From: DATATB01 sp036268995
Lineage (GTDB): Bacteria; Planctomycetota; Planctomycetia; Pirellulales; PNKZ01
Reading direction: 5' to 3'
Assembly: GCA_036268995.1 (NCBI GenBank)
Contig: DATATB010000173.1
Location: 1 to 13,002 of the forward strand
Length of the DNA stretch: 13,002 nucleotides
Below are positions 6,073 through 13,002 of this stretch, piece after piece. Under the pieces are notes generated by a model. That model was not told the origin of the DNA. It was given only the letters and a program-made list of their open reading frames with translations, and ran no database searches. The translations under genes were made by a program, and so were the position numbers. Within the stretch, counting starts at the first letter, position 1. Each line of letters starts with the position of its first letter.

Positions 6073-9000
6073 ATCTTTCGATCGAACAATTCGACGAGTT
6101 TTTTCGCGCGCTCTACCACGACAGACAGGGTGAGCCGATTGCCCCATTTCCCTGGCAGACGCGCTTGGCGGAACAAGTGTTCCGCGAGGGCTGGCCCGAG
6201 TGCATCGACCTGCCGACCGCCAGCGGCAAGACCGCCGCGATCGACATCGCTGTGTTCGTCCTCGCATGTCAGGCAGGACTCGAAACGAAAGACCGGACCG
6301 CGGGCCGGCGGATTTTCTTTACCGTCAACCGACGAGTGATCGTCGATGAGGCGTTCGATCGAGCGAAAACGCTTGCGCGCAAATTGCTCGAAGCGACGGG
6401 CGGCATCTTGAAGGAAGTGGCCGGCGCGCTGCATGAAATCGGCGGCGACAAGACGGCCCCGCCGTTCGATGTTGCCCAACTGCGCGGCGGCGTGTACCGC
6501 GACCGTGCCTGGGCCCGAAGTATCACGCAGCCGCTTGTCGTCTGCACCACCGCCGACCAGCTTGGTTCGCGCCTCCTGTTTCGTGGCTACGGGGTAACCG
6601 CATCGTCGGCGCCGATCCACGCCGCGCTGTGCGGCTGCGATTCGCTCGTGCTGCTGGACGAAGCCCATGTCACACGTGCGTTTTGCCAGACGATGCACTT
6701 GCTCACGCGGTATCAGTCGCAGCACTCGACGGCTCCAAAAATGCGTTTCGTGCAAATGACCGCTACGCCGGCGGGCGAGATTCCTGCGAACAGGCGGTTC
6801 ACCCTCGACCACGAGAACTGGAGCGACCCACGAAATCAAAAGCTGAAGGAGCGACAGGACGCGCCGAAGGTCGCCACGCTCGTAAAGTTCGACAAGAAGA
6901 AGCCAATCGCCAAAGAGATCGCCTCCCGCGCCTTCGATGCGATTTCCGATACGCGTAAGACCGTCGGCGTCATCGTCAATCGGGTGCGGACCGCACGAGA
7001 GATCGAGCGGCTGATTCGAGATGAAATCGACCAACGAGCAAAGAAGGACGAAACATTCCGGGCCGACGTCCACCTCGTCATCGGTCGGATGCGGCCGATC
7101 GACCGGGACGATTTACAGGAGAAACTCCGCGAGGCAGTTGGCCCCGATCGGCCTGACGCTTGGAATGCCGACGATAAGCCCATCTTCGTGGTGGCCACCC
7201 AATGCCTCGAAGTCGGCGCCGACTACGACTTCGACGCGCTCATCGCCGAGTGCGCCAGCATTGATGCGCTTCGCCAGCGCTTTGGCCGGCTGAACCGCAA
7301 GGGCCGACCCATTGAAGTGGTGGCCGCCATCATTACGAACGATGAATCGCTCAAAGAAAGCGATCCGATTTATGGCGACGCAATCAAACGCACATGGGAA
7401 TGGCTGACAGAAGGTGGCCGAAACTCAGTCGATTTCGGCATCGCTGCGTTCAACCGCCTGTGGGACGGCGTCGGCGACGCGGGGCGCCGTTCAATGCTCG
7501 CGCCTGCCCCTGACGCCGCGGTACTCCTGCCGGCCCACCTCGACGCGCTCTGCCAGACGAACCCGCAGCCCGTCCCATCGCCGGACATCAGCTACTACAT
7601 CCACGGCCCGCAACGCGGCAACGCTGAAGTGCGTGTATGCTGGCGCGCCGATCTCGGCGAAGACCCAAAAAAATGGCCCGAGATCGTCCGCCTGCTCCCA
7701 CCGTCGTCGCCTGAGTGCATGACGGTGCCGTTGGCCGAGGTGAAGCGGTGGATGGGCGAACGATTCAAAACACTCCCCGACGCCGATATCCCTACCGCCA
7801 ATGCGGAAGTTGCCGACGACAAACGTTCGGAAGGGCATACGTCGACAGCCGTCCGAGTTGTCGCCTGGCGTGGTTCGAAGGATTGCGAGGTCGTCGAGGC
7901 CCCCAGCAACATTCGGCCCAACGATACGGTCGTCATTCCCACGCAGAATTTCGGATGGGAATCGTTCGGCCATATTCCCGGCGCGCCGACGAACGCCGAA
8001 TGGGAGTCGCTGCGCGACAAAGCGGACACAGCCAGCGTGACCGCGCGAGCCGAGATCGAGCTCCATCGAGACTGCGTCGATCAGGCCGAGCGTGCCACCC
8101 GACAGTCGCGCTTGCGCGTGGCCGTGCGGCTGCATCCAATCTTTTTCGGCCGTGCGGCACTTCGCGGGCAAACCGCAGATGATTTGCGGGAGTCACTCCG
8201 CTTGCTTATTGACGCTGAATTGAAAGACGACCCCCAGGAACGGGACCGAGTTCAAGCCGTACTCCCTTTGCGATTTGAGCGGCATGATTATCCGGGCGAG
8301 CAGGACGAGTCGCCCGAATCTAAGCCAAATCAACTCATCATCTTCAGTCGCCTGCTGGAGCAGAAAGACAAGCTTCAACTTACACCGATCGACGAAGACG
8401 ACGAAGACGACAGTTTGAGTGAATTGAATCGAATCGTTCCTCTTGCCGACCACGTACGGCACGTTGAGTGTCAGTTATTGCTCGCATTGGACAAGCTCGC
8501 GTTATGCAACCTGGAGTCGACCGTTCGCGCTTCAGCGCCGCTTCATGATATCGGCAAGGCCGACGTGCGCTTTCAGGCGATGCTCGCCGGAACCACGCCC
8601 TACGAAGCGATGATGCTGCCGAAGCTCCTGGGTAAAGGCGAGGGCTTTCGCCGCACGTGGGCCGAGCGAAACGCGATTTTCGCGCGAGCCTTGTATCCTC
8701 GTGGCTTCCGGCACGAGATGCTGAGTGTTGAATTGATCGAGCACCTCAAGCTCGAAGCCAAGCTTCCGCATCGCGATCTGCTTTTGCACTTGATCGCCGC
8801 TCACCACGGCTATGCACGGCCGTTTGCGCCGGTCGTTGCCGATGATGCGGCCGATGAGACACGCTCCGTCTGTGTGAACGGTTTCACGATCACGCCCGAG
8901 CAACGAAAGAACTGGATCCCCTCGCATCGCCTCGACTCCGGGGTCGCCGAGCGATTTTGGAAGCTCACGAGACAATACGGCTGGTGGGGCCTGGCGTGGC

Positions 9001-9086
9001 TGGAATCGATTCTCCGCGTGGCCGACCAGCAGGCCAGTGCGGCCGAGCAGGAACGGCAATCACAGAAGGAGATCCACCATGAGTGA
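6069..9086 (+). CDS. cas3: Type I-G Cas3 helicase-nuclease (C-terminal HD)
   Basis: A 1005-residue Cas3 that is recruited to Cascade R-loops, unwinds target DNA and degrades it. Domain order is helicase first: Walker A DLPTASGKT (47-55), DEAH (197-200), TATP (231-234), CLEVGADYDFDALIAE (about 379-394) and motif VI QRFGRLNR (403-410). The HD nuclease is at the C-terminus: HDIGK (H826, D827) and HLIAAHHGYARPF (H912, H913). This helicase-then-HD order is typical of I-U/I-G and opposite to most type I Cas3 proteins. All key residues look intact, so it should be active. It starts in an ATGA overlap with csb2, and its last 8 bp overlap the next gene. An acidic run near residues 776-784 (DEDDEDD) lies between the two halves. 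Confidence 0.95.
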   Translation: MNLSIEQFDEFFRALYHDRQGEPIAPFPWQTRLAEQVFREGWPECIDLPTASGKTAAIDIAVFVLACQAGLETKDRTAGRRIFFTVNRRVIVDEAFDRAKTLARKLLEATGGILKEVAGALHEIGGDKTAPPFDVAQLRGGVYRDRAWARSITQPLVVCTTADQLGSRLLFRGYGVTASSAPIHAALCGCDSLVLLDEAHVTRAFCQTMHLLTRYQSQHSTAPKMRFVQMTATPAGEIPANRRFTLDHENWSDPRNQKLKERQDAPKVATLVKFDKKKPIAKEIASRAFDAISDTRKTVGVIVNRVRTAREIERLIRDEIDQRAKKDETFRADVHLVIGRMRPIDRDDLQEKLREAVGPDRPDAWNADDKPIFVVATQCLEVGADYDFDALIAECASIDALRQRFGRLNRKGRPIEVVAAIITNDESLKESDPIYGDAIKRTWEWLTEGGRNSVDFGIAAFNRLWDGVGDAGRRSMLAPAPDAAVLLPAHLDALCQTNPQPVPSPDISYYIHGPQRGNAEVRVCWRADLGEDPKKWPEIVRLLPPSSPECMTVPLAEVKRWMGERFKTLPDADIPTANAEVADDKRSEGHTSTAVRVVAWRGSKDCEVVEAPSNIRPNDTVVIPTQNFGWESFGHIPGAPTNAEWESLRDKADTASVTARAEIELHRDCVDQAERATRQSRLRVAVRLHPIFFGRAALRGQTADDLRESLRLLIDAELKDDPQERDRVQAVLPLRFERHDYPGEQDESPESKPNQLIIFSRLLEQKDKLQLTPIDEDDEDDSLSELNRIVPLADHVRHVECQLLLALDKLALCNLESTVRASAPLHDIGKADVRFQAMLAGTTPYEAMMLPKLLGKGEGFRRTWAERNAIFARALYPRGFRHEMLSVELIEHLKLEAKLPHRDLLLHLIAAHHGYARPFAPVVADDAADETRSVCVNGFTITPEQRKNWIPSHRLDSGVAERFWKLTRQYGWWGLAWLESILRVADQQASAAEQERQSQKEIHHE

Positions 9087-9993
9087 CGGCAACGGGATTC
9101 TGCTCAGGGGACTGGACGGCTCCAACCCGCTGGCCTTTCTCGCCGCACTGGGCACGCTCCGCACGCTAACGCTCGCGCTGCCGGACGAAATCGTGAAGAT
9201 GGGCTGGGACCAATGCGACGGCGCATGGCGTCCTTGCGTGTGGTGCTCGCTTGCGAGCGACGGCGATGCGGTTCTTGAAAAGCTTGACAAGGCATTGGTA
9301 CGGTCCCGTTCGTCGCATCCGACGCGATTCATCGACTATAAGCTCTCGAACAAAGAGGCCGTCGATTTCTATCAGTCTGTTCGTGCAGGGGAGCCCATAG
9401 AGCCAGAGCGCGACGCATGGATTGCGTCGCTGACCAACGACATCCATCCCGATGCCACATCGCCGTTGCAACTCACCCGCAGCGATTACTTCGTCGGCAA
9501 CCTCGATCAGGTGTTAGCTAATACTACTGCCGACCACCTGCGGAGGGCGCTATTCTTGCCTTGGCGCTACGATGATCCTTTGAGCGGCCAATCGCTGCAC
9601 GTTGACCCCACTGAGGATCGCCGACATGCTTACCAATGGAATCAGCCGAGCGGTGACCCGAATCGTAACAAGTCAGGAAATATGCTTGGCGCGAACCGCC
9701 TTGCAATTGAATCCCTACCCCTCTTTCTCGGTCTTCCGTCGACGAATGCGGCGCGGCTCTTGATGACCGGATGGACTGGCGTTCGCTCCGACGACGCAAC
9801 ATGGACTTGGCCGATCTGGGAAGTCCCGATCTCGCTTGAGGTCGTCAAAAGTGCCATATCGCTCGCCGACTTACAGGCAATTAACCAGAAGCCCGATTGG
9901 CTCATTCCTGTCGGAATACGCGCCGTCTATCGAACCCGTCGTATTCTGGTTGAGAAGACTCCAAATCTGACCCCCGCTATTTGTGTGATATAG
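9079..9993 (+). CDS. Short Cas8-like large-subunit candidate of type I-G
   Basis: A 304-residue protein following cas3, the position of the Cas8/Csx17-type component that should read the PAM and complete Cascade. The N-terminus ILLRGLDGSNPLAFLAALGT recalls the opening motif of Csx17/Cas8 proteins and of the short I-U 'Cas3-extension' proteins. MLGANRLAIESLPLF (about 213-227) is a second Cas8-like motif. Csx17 is usually about 700 residues, so this is either a distinct short family or a reduced form; I see no frameshift, and downstream DNA does not continue the protein. Csb3 is less likely, since its N-terminal motif as I recall it differs. The start at 9079 is chosen for AAGGAG at 9066-9071 with 7-base spacing. 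It overlaps cas3 by 8 bp, ensuring coupled expression. Exact family uncertain. Confidence 0.72.
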   Translation: MSDGNGILLRGLDGSNPLAFLAALGTLRTLTLALPDEIVKMGWDQCDGAWRPCVWCSLASDGDAVLEKLDKALVRSRSSHPTRFIDYKLSNKEAVDFYQSVRAGEPIEPERDAWIASLTNDIHPDATSPLQLTRSDYFVGNLDQVLANTTADHLRRALFLPWRYDDPLSGQSLHVDPTEDRRHAYQWNQPSGDPNRNKSGNMLGANRLAIESLPLFLGLPSTNAARLLMTGWTGVRSDDATWTWPIWEVPISLEVVKSAISLADLQAINQKPDWLIPVGIRAVYRTRRILVEKTPNLTPAICVI

Positions 9994-10060
9994 AGCGCTC
10001 GTGACCGGCGCCGGGCGGCATTGCGGATTCGGCTTTATGGCGGCATTGAACGAATAAACC

Positions 10061-10088
10061 TTGCGTTGCGACCCCGGCGAACTACACT
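10061..10088 (+). promoter_or_regulatory. Candidate promoter for adaptation genes
   Basis: TTGCGT (10061-10066), 16-bp spacer, TACACT (10083-10088), in the 152-bp gap between the cas8-like gene and cas2. The boxes are poor, but the gap itself suggests that cas2 and cas4-cas1 can be transcribed apart from the effector genes. Nothing else stands out in this gap. Confidence 0.25.
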
Positions 10089-10145
10089 TCATCCTGCCAC
10101 GGAGGGTTGTGCTCGGTCGCTGCTAAAGGGCGAAAGGGTTCAACC

Positions 10146-10436
10146 GTGCGAAATACGTTTCTCGTGTGCTACGATATTTGCGACGATAAGCGGCTGCGCA
10201 AAGTCTTTAAGACCATGCGCGATTTCGGCGACCATCTGCAATACTCGATCTTCGAGTGCCAGTTCACCCCCGTCGACCTGGCCAAATGCCGCCATGTGCT
10301 GGGCGAGCTCATCAAGTATAACGAAGACCAGGTGCTGTTCGTCGATCTCGGGCCGACCGAAGGCCGCGGCGAACGTGTGATCTCCGCACTCGGAAAGCCC
10401 TACGTCAGTCTCGACGCGCCGTGCATTGTCGTCTGA
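10146..10436 (+). CDS. cas2: CRISPR adaptation protein Cas2
   Basis: A 96-residue Cas2, the dimeric core of the Cas1-Cas2 integrase that inserts new spacers at the leader end of the array. It shows the Cas2 ferredoxin-like start NTFLVCYDICDDKRLRKV with the conserved Asp, then GDHLQYSIFECQFT and the usual central and C-terminal strands (QVLFVDLG; CIVV). Translation probably begins at GTG 10146 with AAAGGG at 10133-10138, 7 bases before; a longer form from 10107 would add 13 residues with no Cas2 character. It precedes cas4-cas1, whereas in Geobacter I recall it following. A 158-bp gap separates it from cas4-cas1. Confidence 0.93.
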   Translation: MRNTFLVCYDICDDKRLRKVFKTMRDFGDHLQYSIFECQFTPVDLAKCRHVLGELIKYNEDQVLFVDLGPTEGRGERVISALGKPYVSLDAPCIVV

Positions 10437-10498
10437 ATCGCCGCCATGCGAGGATCAGCCGAAGAATAACTCCCATTTGTTTCGAGTTCCGTCAACCC

Positions 10499-10565
10499 CA
10501 CGCTCCGGTCGCTCACGCTCCCGGCTCGCCACAAGAGTAACTTTCGGCGTTTTCCCGGCTCGCCA
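10499..10565. repeat. Dispersed-type GC-rich repeat with a duplicated core
   Basis: The cas2 to cas4-cas1 gap holds CACGCTCCGGTCGCTCACG followed by CTCCCGGCTCGCCA. CCCGGCTCGCCA occurs twice, at 10520-10531 and 10554-10565. Sequences of this kind are, as I recall, scattered in Pirellulales intergenic regions. Only the two copies seen here are direct evidence. Confidence 0.5.
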
Positions 10566-10594
10566 GAAGTTCCGCAAATGCAAAAGAGACTGCT

Positions 10595-12373
10595 ATGTCG
10601 ACGGCTACGCAACTCGACGACGGTGCCGCCGAATACATGCCGGCCCGGATGCTCAATGAGTTCGTGTATTGCCCGCGACTGTATTTCTACGAGCACGTCG
10701 AGGGCGTGTTCGCCCATAATCGCGAAACGGTCGAAGGGGCGTTGCGGCATGCAAAGGTGGACGATGGCAAGGGCGAACTGACGCCTGCCGGAGAACTGTC
10801 GGCCGAGGATTCGATTCATGCCCGCAGTGTGACGCTGTCGAGCGATCGCTACGGCCTGATCGCCAAAATGGATTTGGTCGAGGCCGACGAAGGGGCCGTG
10901 ATCCCGGTCGATTACAAGCGCGGGAACCCACGCACCGGCGGCCACGATGGCGGGCTGGAAGTGTGGGACGCCGACCGTGTGCAGTTGGCCGTGCAGGCGC
11001 TGGTGCTGCGCGACAACGGCTATCGCTGCGACGAGGCGATCGTCTATTACGTGGCGACCAAGCAACGCGTGCGCGTGCCGATCGACGAAGCGACGGTCGC
11101 GTGGACGCTGGACATGTTGCGGCAGGCCCGCGAGGTGGGCGGCAGCCGGCGCATTCCGCCGCCGCTAGTCGACAGCCCGAAATGCCCGCGCTGCTCGCTG
11201 GTGGGCATCTGTTTGCCCGACGAGACGACGGCCCTGCAACTGCATCAACCGGCGACCAAAAGCCGGCAGCAAACGCTGTTTGACGTGGGCGAGACGGCCG
11301 GTGCCGAGTCGGCCGGGGGCGACCAGCGCGAAGTGCGGCGGCTGCTGCCGGCCCGCGACGATCTGCGGCCGCTGTATTTGAACAGCCAGGGGTTCCGCGT
11401 GGGCAAGAGTGGCTTCGTCCTCAAGGTGCAGGACAAAGACAAAGTGGTGCAAGAAGTTCGCATCAACGAAATCTGCCAGCTCAGCCTCTTCGGCAATATT
11501 CAACTGACCACGCAAGCCATCCAGGCCCTGTGCGAGCAGGAGGTGCCGATTGCCTACTTTTCGATGGGCGGCTGGTTCTACGGCGTGACCCACGGGCTGG
11601 GCGTTCGCAATATTTATCTGCGCCGCGAACAATTTCGCCTCGCCGACGTGCCCAGCTTCTGCCTGCGCCTGGCCCGGGCGCTAGTGGCTGGCAAGATTCG
11701 CAATCAGCGGACGCTCTTGCAACGCAATCATATCGAGCCGCCGCCCGCGGCACTCGTGCAGATGAAATGTGCCATGGACGATGCCGAGCATGCCACATCG
11801 CAGGAAGAGCTGCTGGGCATCGAAGGCAATGCGGCCCGGGTGTATTTCCAGAACCTAGCGGGCATGATCAAGCCCGACGATCGATCGAGCGAGGCGAATC
11901 TCACTTTCGATTTCAACGGTCGCAATCGTCGGCCGCCGCGCGATCCGGTGAACGCGTTGCTGTCGCTGGCATACAGTCTGTTGGCCAAGGATCTGACGAT
12001 CGTCTGCCACGCGGTCGGCTTCGATCCGTTTTTGGGCTTCTATCATCAGCCGCGGTTCGGGCGGGCCGCATTAGCCCTCGATCTGATGGAACCGTTTCGC
12101 CCGCTAATTGCCGACTCGGCCGTGCTGAATGCCATCAACACGCGGATGGTGACGGCTCGCGATTTCGTGCAGGCCGGCAATTCCGTGTCGCTGACGCCGG
12201 GCGGGCGAAAGGGGTTTTTCCGGGCGTATGAGCAACGGATGGACACGCTGGTCACGCACCCGGTGTTCGGCTACCGTATCAACTACCGGCGAGTTCTGGA
12301 GATTCAGGCCAGGTTGTTGGCGCGCGTGCTGACCGGCGAACTGGGCACGTACCCGGTATTCACCACGCGTTGA
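10595..12373 (+). CDS. cas4-cas1: Cas4-Cas1 fusion, spacer acquisition
   Basis: A 592-residue fusion of Cas4 (about 1-215) and Cas1 (about 255-592), typical of type I-U/I-G. The Cas4 part trims prespacers and selects those next to the PAM: iron-sulphur cysteines C26 (VYCPRLYFYE), C197, C200 and C206 (KCPRCSLVGIC); RecB-type nuclease residues H52, D93, D106 and K108 (PVDYKRG); and Q130/Q134. A linker of about 40 residues follows. The Cas1 integrase part starts at LRPLYLNSQGFRVGKSG, with metal ligands E410 (LLGIEGNAARVYF), H484 (DPFLGFYHQPRFGR) and D496 (LALDLMEPFRPL). All are present, so it should be active. ATG 10595 has AAGAGA 5 bases upstream. It is the last cas gene, 236 bp from the first array repeat. 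Confidence 0.96.
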   Translation: MSTATQLDDGAAEYMPARMLNEFVYCPRLYFYEHVEGVFAHNRETVEGALRHAKVDDGKGELTPAGELSAEDSIHARSVTLSSDRYGLIAKMDLVEADEGAVIPVDYKRGNPRTGGHDGGLEVWDADRVQLAVQALVLRDNGYRCDEAIVYYVATKQRVRVPIDEATVAWTLDMLRQAREVGGSRRIPPPLVDSPKCPRCSLVGICLPDETTALQLHQPATKSRQQTLFDVGETAGAESAGGDQREVRRLLPARDDLRPLYLNSQGFRVGKSGFVLKVQDKDKVVQEVRINEICQLSLFGNIQLTTQAIQALCEQEVPIAYFSMGGWFYGVTHGLGVRNIYLRREQFRLADVPSFCLRLARALVAGKIRNQRTLLQRNHIEPPPAALVQMKCAMDDAEHATSQEELLGIEGNAARVYFQNLAGMIKPDDRSSEANLTFDFNGRNRRPPRDPVNALLSLAYSLLAKDLTIVCHAVGFDPFLGFYHQPRFGRAALALDLMEPFRPLIADSAVLNAINTRMVTARDFVQAGNSVSLTPGGRKGFFRAYEQRMDTLVTHPVFGYRINYRRVLEIQARLLARVLTGELGTYPVFTTR

Positions 12374-12432
12374 ACCTAAGGGCGTGATCTTTGGCAATTC
12401 GCAGTCCACAAAGTTTTTTCGAGAAATGGCCC

Positions 12433-12475
12433 TGCGAGCGGCGAGGTGCGTAAACAAACCCGCCGACCGCTCGCA
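12433..12475. repeat. Leader inverted repeat
   Basis: TGCGAGCGG (12433-12441) and CCGCTCGCA (12467-12475) are perfect 9-bp arms with a 25-base loop, 60 bp after the cas4-cas1 stop. With no following U-tract it is not a classic terminator. It could be an adaptation-protein site or a transcript-end structure. Confidence 0.45.
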
Positions 12476-12497
12476 AGCAGTTAAGGTGAGATTGCAG

Positions 12498-12503
12498 TAT
12501 GAT
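12498..12503 (+). promoter_or_regulatory. Candidate -10 box of the array promoter
   Basis: TATGAT matches the consensus -10 box at 5 of 6 bases and lies 107 bp before the first repeat. No good -35 box is found 16-18 bp upstream, so this is tentative. Confidence 0.3.
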
Positions 12504-12609
12504 TTGCGACCGCGCAAAAACGCTTGGCGAGCCGAATGACGCGAGGAGCGCCGGGGCACTCGCAAATCGCTTCCCGCCTCGTTTCACCGCAACGAGTTGC
12601 GAGGACAGG

Positions 12610-13002
12610 CCTTCCGCGGCCAACAGGCCGCGGCCACATTGAAGCGCTTCCCGGCGGTCCTTGGGTATCTCGACCATCTACCCTTCCGCGGCCAACAGGC
12701 CGCGGCCACATTGAAGCGAACATCATGTACGACCCGGACAACACGGCGCATGCCGCCTTCCGCGGCCAACAGGCCGCGGCCACATTGAAGCGTGGAACAG
12801 GCAGTGGTATTCAATGGCAGCGGGCACGCCTTCCGCGGCCAACAGGCCGCGGCCACATTGAAGCATACCGGCCGCTACGCGCAATGCCCTTGGGCCAGCA
12901 CCTTCCGCGGCCAACAGGCCGCGGCCACATTGAAGCATTGCAGTCTGTCTAAAGGCCCACCAGTGGCTTTATCCTTCCGAGGCCAACAGGCCGCGGCCAC
13001 AT
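12610..13002 (+). CRISPR. Type I-G CRISPR array, five full repeats plus a partial sixth
   Basis: 36-bp repeats begin at 12610, 12682, 12756, 12829, 12901 and 12973 (the last cut after 30 bp by the window edge). Spacers are 36, 38, 37, 36 and 36 bp. Repeats 1-5 are identical: CCTTCCGCGGCCAACA followed by GGCCGCGGCCACATTGAAGC. Positions 5-24 form a perfect 8-bp stem (CCGCGGCC/GGCCGCGG) with an AACA loop, and the last eight bases are the crRNA 5' handle. Repeat 6 has C8 changed to A, which breaks one stem pair. Orientation follows from the handle and from the cas4-cas1 side leader. No spacer visibly matches elsewhere in this window. The array continues beyond the window. Confidence 0.98.

Larger units (their letters stand above)
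12374..12609 (+). promoter_or_regulatory. CRISPR leader
   Basis: 236 bp between cas4-cas1 and the first repeat, without a convincing gene. It is on the leader side because the repeats carry their ATTGAAGC handle at the plus-strand 3' end. It includes T- and A-runs (GTTTTTTC near 12410; GCAAAAACGC near 12514), a hairpin at 12433-12475 and a possible -10 box. New spacers should be added at its right end. Confidence 0.75.

Noticed and set aside
9037..9078. Longer start of the Cas8-like gene at 9037
   Set aside because: The 14 added residues are an arginine-rich shadow of the cas3 end; ATG 9079 has a strong AAGGAG site.
10107..10145. Longer Cas2 start
   Set aside because: Residues before NTFLVCYDI have no Cas2 character, and GTG 10146 has its own ribosome site.
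10549..10569. Second possible target of the solitary guide (GTTTTCCCGG) before cas4-cas1
   Set aside because: It matches only in parts, mismatches include position 8 and those from 11 on, and the preceding bases are GGC rather than TTN.
12407..12420. Leader T-run resembling the guide seed
   Set aside because: It agrees only over a T-run and a few bases, with mismatches at 1, 9 and 11; no 6-base pattern.
12516..12525. AAAAACGCTT shared between the main leader and the mini-array (2670-2679)
   Set aside because: Ten bases with no similar flanks and different positions relative to the repeats; probably chance.
12481..12952. Open frames on both strands across the leader and array
   Set aside because: They translate the CRISPR repeats themselves (recurring LPRPTGRGHIEA and CGRGLLAAEG) and are not genes.

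Overview
The window is GC-rich chromosomal DNA that looks planctomycete-like: the integrase C-terminus, the VapBC style, the WYL regulator beside cas genes and a dispersed GC-rich repeat all fit Pirellulales-type genomes. Taxonomy is an inference from style, not proven. The core of the window is a complete type I-G (formerly I-U) CRISPR-Cas locus.

Layout: (1) 2-703, 3' part of a tyrosine recombinase, cut by the window edge. (2) 893-1981, a WYL-domain transcriptional regulator. (3) 2583-1945, a vapB-vapC toxin-antitoxin pair on the minus strand. (4) 2584-2918, a 335-bp region with no protein gene. It holds a solitary CRISPR repeat, a 36-bp spacer and a degenerate second repeat, all in minus-strand crRNA sense, followed by a hairpin and a likely divergent promoter region. 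(5) 2919-9993, the effector operon csb1 (Cas7), csb2 (Cas5/Cas6), cas3 (helicase then HD) and a short Cas8-like gene, tightly packed or overlapping. (6) 10146-12373, the adaptation genes cas2 and a cas4-cas1 fusion. (7) 12374-12609, leader. (8) 12610-13002, a CRISPR array of 36-bp repeats running off the right edge, with crRNA sense on the plus strand (repeats end in ATTGAAGC).

The most interesting signal is in region 4. The lone spacer, read on the minus strand behind a preserved ATTGAAGC handle, matches the DNA just upstream of csb1 at 2828-2846 in 16 of its first 19 bases. The three mismatches fall exactly at positions 6, 12 and 18, the bases that are flipped out of pairing in type I Cascade complexes. 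The target is preceded by TTA, which fits the TTN PAM reported for a Cas4-Cas1-fusion I-U/I-G system. Similarity stops after position 19. This is the design expected of a crRNA-like regulatory RNA (like the CreA / cas-regulating RNAs known from other CRISPR types) that turns Cascade into a repressor of its own cas operon. I know of no such RNA described for type I-G.

The genes plausibly work together as follows. Csb2 processes transcripts of both the main array and the mini-array. Csb1, Csb2 and Cas8 form Cascade; array crRNAs direct it to invaders for Cas3 destruction, while the mini-guide directs it, with limited pairing, to the cas promoter region for repression. The mini-array points straight into vapBC, so the toxin-antitoxin pair may share its transcript and be coupled to Cascade level. 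The WYL protein is a possible second control layer.
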